From: Prosthecobacter sp. SYSU 5D2
Lineage (GTDB): Bacteria; Verrucomicrobiota; Verrucomicrobiia; Verrucomicrobiales; Verrucomicrobiaceae
NCBI RefSeq assembly: GCF_039655865.1
Contig: NZ_JBBYXL010000007.1
Coordinates: forward strand, 248,001-312,000
DNA length: 64,000 nucleotides
Direction: 5' to 3'
Each line of letters opens with the position of its first letter. Positions within the stretch are counted from its first letter, which is position 1. The position numbers were made by a program, and so were the translations under genes. The notes beneath the pieces are model-generated. The model searched no databases. It had not been told where the DNA came from and saw nothing but the letters and a program-made list of their open reading frames with translations. Shown here piece after piece: positions 61,230-64,000 of this stretch.

Positions 61230-62156
61230 ATGCAAGTTCTCCTTCACCCTTCGGACCAGCCTGTGTTCAGCCTGGCGGTACGTTCCGCCCAGTGCATGGT
61301 GGAGGTACGCCTCCGGGATGTGCCGGTGTTTTGCGATGTCACCGGCTCGGCCCTGAGCGTGCACCTGCCGGTGAACGAATGGCTGTTTCAGGGGGCCAAT
61401 GAGATTCAGGTGCTGGTCTCCCCGCTGGAGGACGGGGCAGGCTTTGGCCGCGATGCCCGTCTGGAGGTGGTGCTTCAGCACAAGTTCGCCCGGGATGTGG
61501 TGCGCAATCTGGTGGCCATCGGCACATTGAGCTGGCGCCCGGACCCGCCGCTGCCGCCGGGACATGAGGCTCATGGGGATCTGCATGAGGACAGCGCCAC
61601 CAGGGAAGCGGAAGAAGATGACGATGATGCGCCGCTGCTGGCCCTGCCGGGCCAGGCGGAGGAGCTGACATGGCGCATCGGCAGTCCGCATAAACTGCGC
61701 AACCAATCTGTGCGCATCACGTCCACCCTGATGCTGCCGCCACCCTGGCCTGTCTGCCCGTGGGGGCGGGGCCAGATGCTGCCGGATGACCAGCGGACCC
61801 ACTTTGCCCTGCATGGGCTGCTGCGGGCTTTCCATGAGCGGCTGAAGCAGGGCGGACACGAAGATTTTATCAAGGTGCGCCGTGCGGCCCTGGAATCTGC
61901 CTACTATCTGCAATCAGCGGCAGAGGCGGATGACGCTCTGGGTTTCACCCACCTGCTGGGCCAGAAAGACTGGAGCCTGCAACCGCTGCCGGCGGGAGGG
62001 TTAAAACTGGAGCTGGCCAGCCAGGGCAGGCTGGCGCGGCTGCTGGATGAGGCCACGGCAGAGAGCCCGCTGGTGCTGGTGAATGAGAAGGAAGGACTCG
62101 CCGCCGTGGTGGATGCATGGTGGATGTTTAATGGAGAATGGATCCTGGTCCGCTGA
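61230..62156 (+). CDS. Unknown protein following the candidate cargo gene
   Basis: 308 residues from the ATG at 61230, which has GGAAAAAAG just upstream and begins QVLLHPSDQPVFSLAVRSAQ. The frame is open back to 60978, overlapping the previous gene. The first half is beta-rich (VTGSALSVHLPVNEWLFQGANEIQVLVSPLEDG), with an acidic linker (ATREAEEDDDDAPLLAL); the C-terminal half (LRAFHERLKQGGHEDFIKVR, LGFTHLLGQKDWSLQPLPAG) resembles an immunity- or DUF-type fold but I cannot name it. Cotranscribed with the block. Confidence 0.75.
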   Translation: MQVLLHPSDQPVFSLAVRSAQCMVEVRLRDVPVFCDVTGSALSVHLPVNEWLFQGANEIQVLVSPLEDGAGFGRDARLEVVLQHKFARDVVRNLVAIGTLSWRPDPPLPPGHEAHGDLHEDSATREAEEDDDDAPLLALPGQAEELTWRIGSPHKLRNQSVRITSTLMLPPPWPVCPWGRGQMLPDDQRTHFALHGLLRAFHERLKQGGHEDFIKVRRAALESAYYLQSAAEADDALGFTHLLGQKDWSLQPLPAGGLKLELASQGRLARLLDEATAESPLVLVNEKEGLAAVVDAWWMFNGEWILVR

Positions 62157-62269
62157 ACCGAAGGCAAACCCACCCCATGAAATCCGCAAAACGCATTCAT
62201 CACATACTTTGCATATCCCTGTCTTCCTGGCTTGACTCCCTAGGAGGCTGATACCTATACTTCCAGCCT

Positions 62270-64000
62270 ATGCCCCTGGCGCTACAATCAGTGAATGGAA
62301 TACATGTTGCCGCGCTCAGCGGTGCCCTGGACAATTCTTCAGGTGTTGATCTTGTGACGGGGATCAAGGCTTCCGTGGAAAAAGGTGCCAGCATCATTCT
62401 GGACTGCACGCTGGTTTCCACCATGGATGTGGCCGGATTCAAGCACCTGCTGGCGCTGCACCGCTGGTCGCAGGTGGGCAATGGCCGGCTGGTGCTGGCC
62501 GGGATGTCCCCGGAGGCCTGGGCGCTGATCGTGGAGAATCATTGTGAAAACACCTTTGAATCCCGCCCATCCGTCCCCGCCGCCTTCCAGGCGCTGGGGG
62601 TGAGCAGTGAGCCGGCCGGCGGTGCTGCGGAGACTTCCGGTTATGATGATTATCCGGAGCCGCCTGCCTTCCAGCCGGAGCCGCCTGCTTCTGCCATGGA
62701 CGATCCCTACGGGCAGAGTTTTGGCACACCGGAAGCGGATCCCTGGAGCCAGACGATGCCGGACAACCCGGTGCCGCCCGCCTATTCGGGCGCCGCTTCA
62801 TGGGATACCCCGGCTGCGGATGACAAAGACGATCCCTGGTCCCAGTTTGAAGACGGGACCCAAAAGGGCAAAAACAAAACCCCGGAAGGCGGCAACGGCA
62901 AAAAATCCAAGCTCCCGCTGTTCATCGGCGTGGCGGTGCTTCTGCTGCTGCTGACGGGCGGTGGTCTGTGGCTCAATGACTACCTTAAAGTTCCGCTCAT
63001 TGAGGTCTCTGAATCGGCCATTGAAGTGCAGGAAGGCAAAGAGCCGCGCACCGTTGAGATCACGGTGACGAACGGGGAGCTGGACATGGATACGATTACC
63101 CTGCCCACAGGCATGAATCTGGTGGAGGAAACCTTTCCTGATGAACCGGGTGACAAGAGAATCTATTCGATCTATGGCGTCGCGAAGCCAGGAGCTGAAA
63201 GCATGGATGTACAGCTCACCGCCGCCAAAGAAAAAGGCAGCACCCGCCGTGCAGAGCCGGTGAGCCTCTCCATTGAAATCCTGCCCAAACCCATGGAGTG
63301 GCAGCTCTCCCAGACGCCTGCCATGCTGAAAGTGGGAACGCCCATTTCCTACCAGCCCATCATCACCGGGGCCAAATCGGTGACCTTCAGCTCCACATCG
63401 GACATGGCTGAAGGGCTGGTGATCCAGGCGAACGCGAAGGATGCGGAAAAGTGGGTGCTGGCCGGGACCCCTGCGACACCAGGCAAATTCAAACTCGAAT
63501 TCACGGCCCAACCGAAAAAGGGCGAGCCGGAAACCCGCAGTCTTCAGATTGAAGTGGAACCTCCGCCACCGCCACCGCAGCCGGTGGATCCGGTGGTGGC
63601 CGCGCCTGCGCCGGATGCCCCCCCCGGAACTGTCGCGTCCCCGGCCATGCCACTGACGGCGGAGACACCGCCTTCCGCAGCTGCCTTGCTCTCTGAGGCA
63701 GAAAGGGCTGAGAAAGCCAAGCTGGATGATGCCATGCGCATCTTCCTGCTGGAGCGCATCGAGAAGGCCAACGACCATTTCTCTTTTGCTGAAAAGCTAC
63801 AGCTCCGCCAGATGGTCGAGCTGCTGACGGACGCCAAACTGATCGCGCGGGTGACGTTTCCCACAGGCAAGACCACTCTCCTGGAAAGAGAGAAGCGGGT
63901 CTTGAAAGAGGCGATGGACAACGAGGCCAACCGCGCACTTCTGGAAGATCCGGACTGCCAGATCCTGGTGGTGGGCTATGCCTCCCCGACAGGGCCGCCG
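62270..64000 (+). CDS. STAS-membrane-OmpA-like fusion protein (3' end outside window)
   Basis: 577 residues seen, frame open to the window edge. An N-terminal STAS domain (~1-100: VNGIHVAALSGALDNSSGVD, ASIILDCTLVSTMDVAGFKHLLALHRW) is followed by a Pro/Asp-rich linker, a single membrane helix (LFIGVAVLLLLLTGGGLWLN, ~216-236), beta-rich extracytoplasmic modules and a Pro-rich spacer (PPPPPPQPVDPVVAAPAPDA). The last residues (ARVTFPTGKTTLLEREKRVL to CQILVVGYASPTGPP) start an OmpA-like peptidoglycan-binding domain. STAS domains sense or relay signals through phosphorylation, which links this protein to the kinase genes upstream. Confidence 0.82.
   Translation, partial: MPLALQSVNGIHVAALSGALDNSSGVDLVTGIKASVEKGASIILDCTLVSTMDVAGFKHLLALHRWSQVGNGRLVLAGMSPEAWALIVENHCENTFESRPSVPAAFQALGVSSEPAGGAAETSGYDDYPEPPAFQPEPPASAMDDPYGQSFGTPEADPWSQTMPDNPVPPAYSGAASWDTPAADDKDDPWSQFEDGTQKGKNKTPEGGNGKKSKLPLFIGVAVLLLLLTGGGLWLNDYLKVPLIEVSESAIEVQEGKEPRTVEITVTNGELDMDTITLPTGMNLVEETFPDEPGDKRIYSIYGVAKPGAESMDVQLTAAKEKGSTRRAEPVSLSIEILPKPMEWQLSQTPAMLKVGTPISYQPIITGAKSVTFSSTSDMAEGLVIQANAKDAEKWVLAGTPATPGKFKLEFTAQPKKGEPETRSLQIEVEPPPPPPQPVDPVVAAPAPDAPPGTVASPAMPLTAETPPSAAALLSEAERAEKAKLDDAMRIFLLERIEKANDHFSFAEKLQLRQMVELLTDAKLIARVTFPTGKTTLLEREKRVLKEAMDNEANRALLEDPDCQILVVGYASPTGPP

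Noticed and set aside
1..64000. CRISPR array, rRNA operon, transposase or phage genes
   Set aside because: I saw no regular direct repeats with spacers, no rRNA core sequence and no transposase or integrase motif. The only mobile-type sequence is the 133-bp element at 42003.

Overview
The window is GC-rich chromosomal DNA from a Gram-negative member of the PVC superphylum, most likely Verrucomicrobiota (a Prosthecobacter/Verrucomicrobium-like organism). The genus is an inference. The phylum rests on several PVC-typical families: DUF1549/DUF1553 and DUF1592-type cytochromes, DUF1501 and DUF1552 proteins with twin-arginine leaders, a long HEAT/cytochrome fusion, a PEP-CTERM protein, plus lpxK for lipid A. 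The housekeeping genes (clpP-clpX, gnd, hemC, nadB, lpxK, queG, rsuA, tRNA-Arg) are intact.

Layout. 1-7.0 kb: an NHL-repeat protein diverges from a four-gene set of planctomycete-type cytochrome, DUF1501, FG-GAP and LamG proteins. 7.2-9.2 kb: clpP and clpX. 9.4-15.3 kb: a large HEAT/cytochrome protein, a lipoprotein, a broken VapBC-like locus, a secreted C39-like peptidase and a MOSC protein. 15.3-19.5 kb: a DUF1552/DUF1592 pair. 19.8-22.4 kb: tRNA-Arg(CCU), a transglutaminase-like membrane protein and gnd. 22.4-29.6 kb: a sulfur cluster on the minus strand (rhodaneses, MBL-rhodanese persulfide dioxygenase-like enzyme, TauE/SafE exporter, SoxB-like hydrolase, DUF2490 barrel, DsrE-like protein) divergent from an ArsR-family repressor. 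A near-perfect palindrome sits between the -35 and -10 of the sulfur operon, so the circuit can be read from the sequence. 29.6-39.4 kb: queG, a PEP-CTERM protein, a carrier protein/FAD oxidoreductase/glycosyltransferase/sugar-phosphate transferase group, a ParA-roadblock pair, a short NagA-like deacetylase and a DUF4160-DUF2442 pair. 39.5-52.0 kb: DUF3467-fdhD-lpxK, nadB, unknown membrane proteins, rsuA, hemC, an ankyrin-L,D-transpeptidase and an enolase-superfamily enzyme. 52.3-64.0 kb: a type VI secretion-associated block, all on the plus strand: Ser/Thr kinase with coiled coil, membrane segment and FGE-like tail; pseudokinase with Sel1 repeats; VgrG; DUF4123 adaptor; three unknown proteins; and a STAS-membrane-OmpA-like protein cut by the window edge.

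The most interesting material is this last block (kinase/pseudokinase pair coupled to a VgrG module and a STAS/OmpA hybrid) and the ArsR-controlled sulfur operon. The window also shows genome remodelling: a toxin gene whose 5' half is replaced by a copy of the start of the MOSC gene 1.9 kb away, a 133-bp MITE-like element with 30-bp inverted ends that supplies the nadB stop codon, an in-frame repeat insertion in fdhD, a truncated exporter gene against the gnd terminator, and small REP-like repeats.
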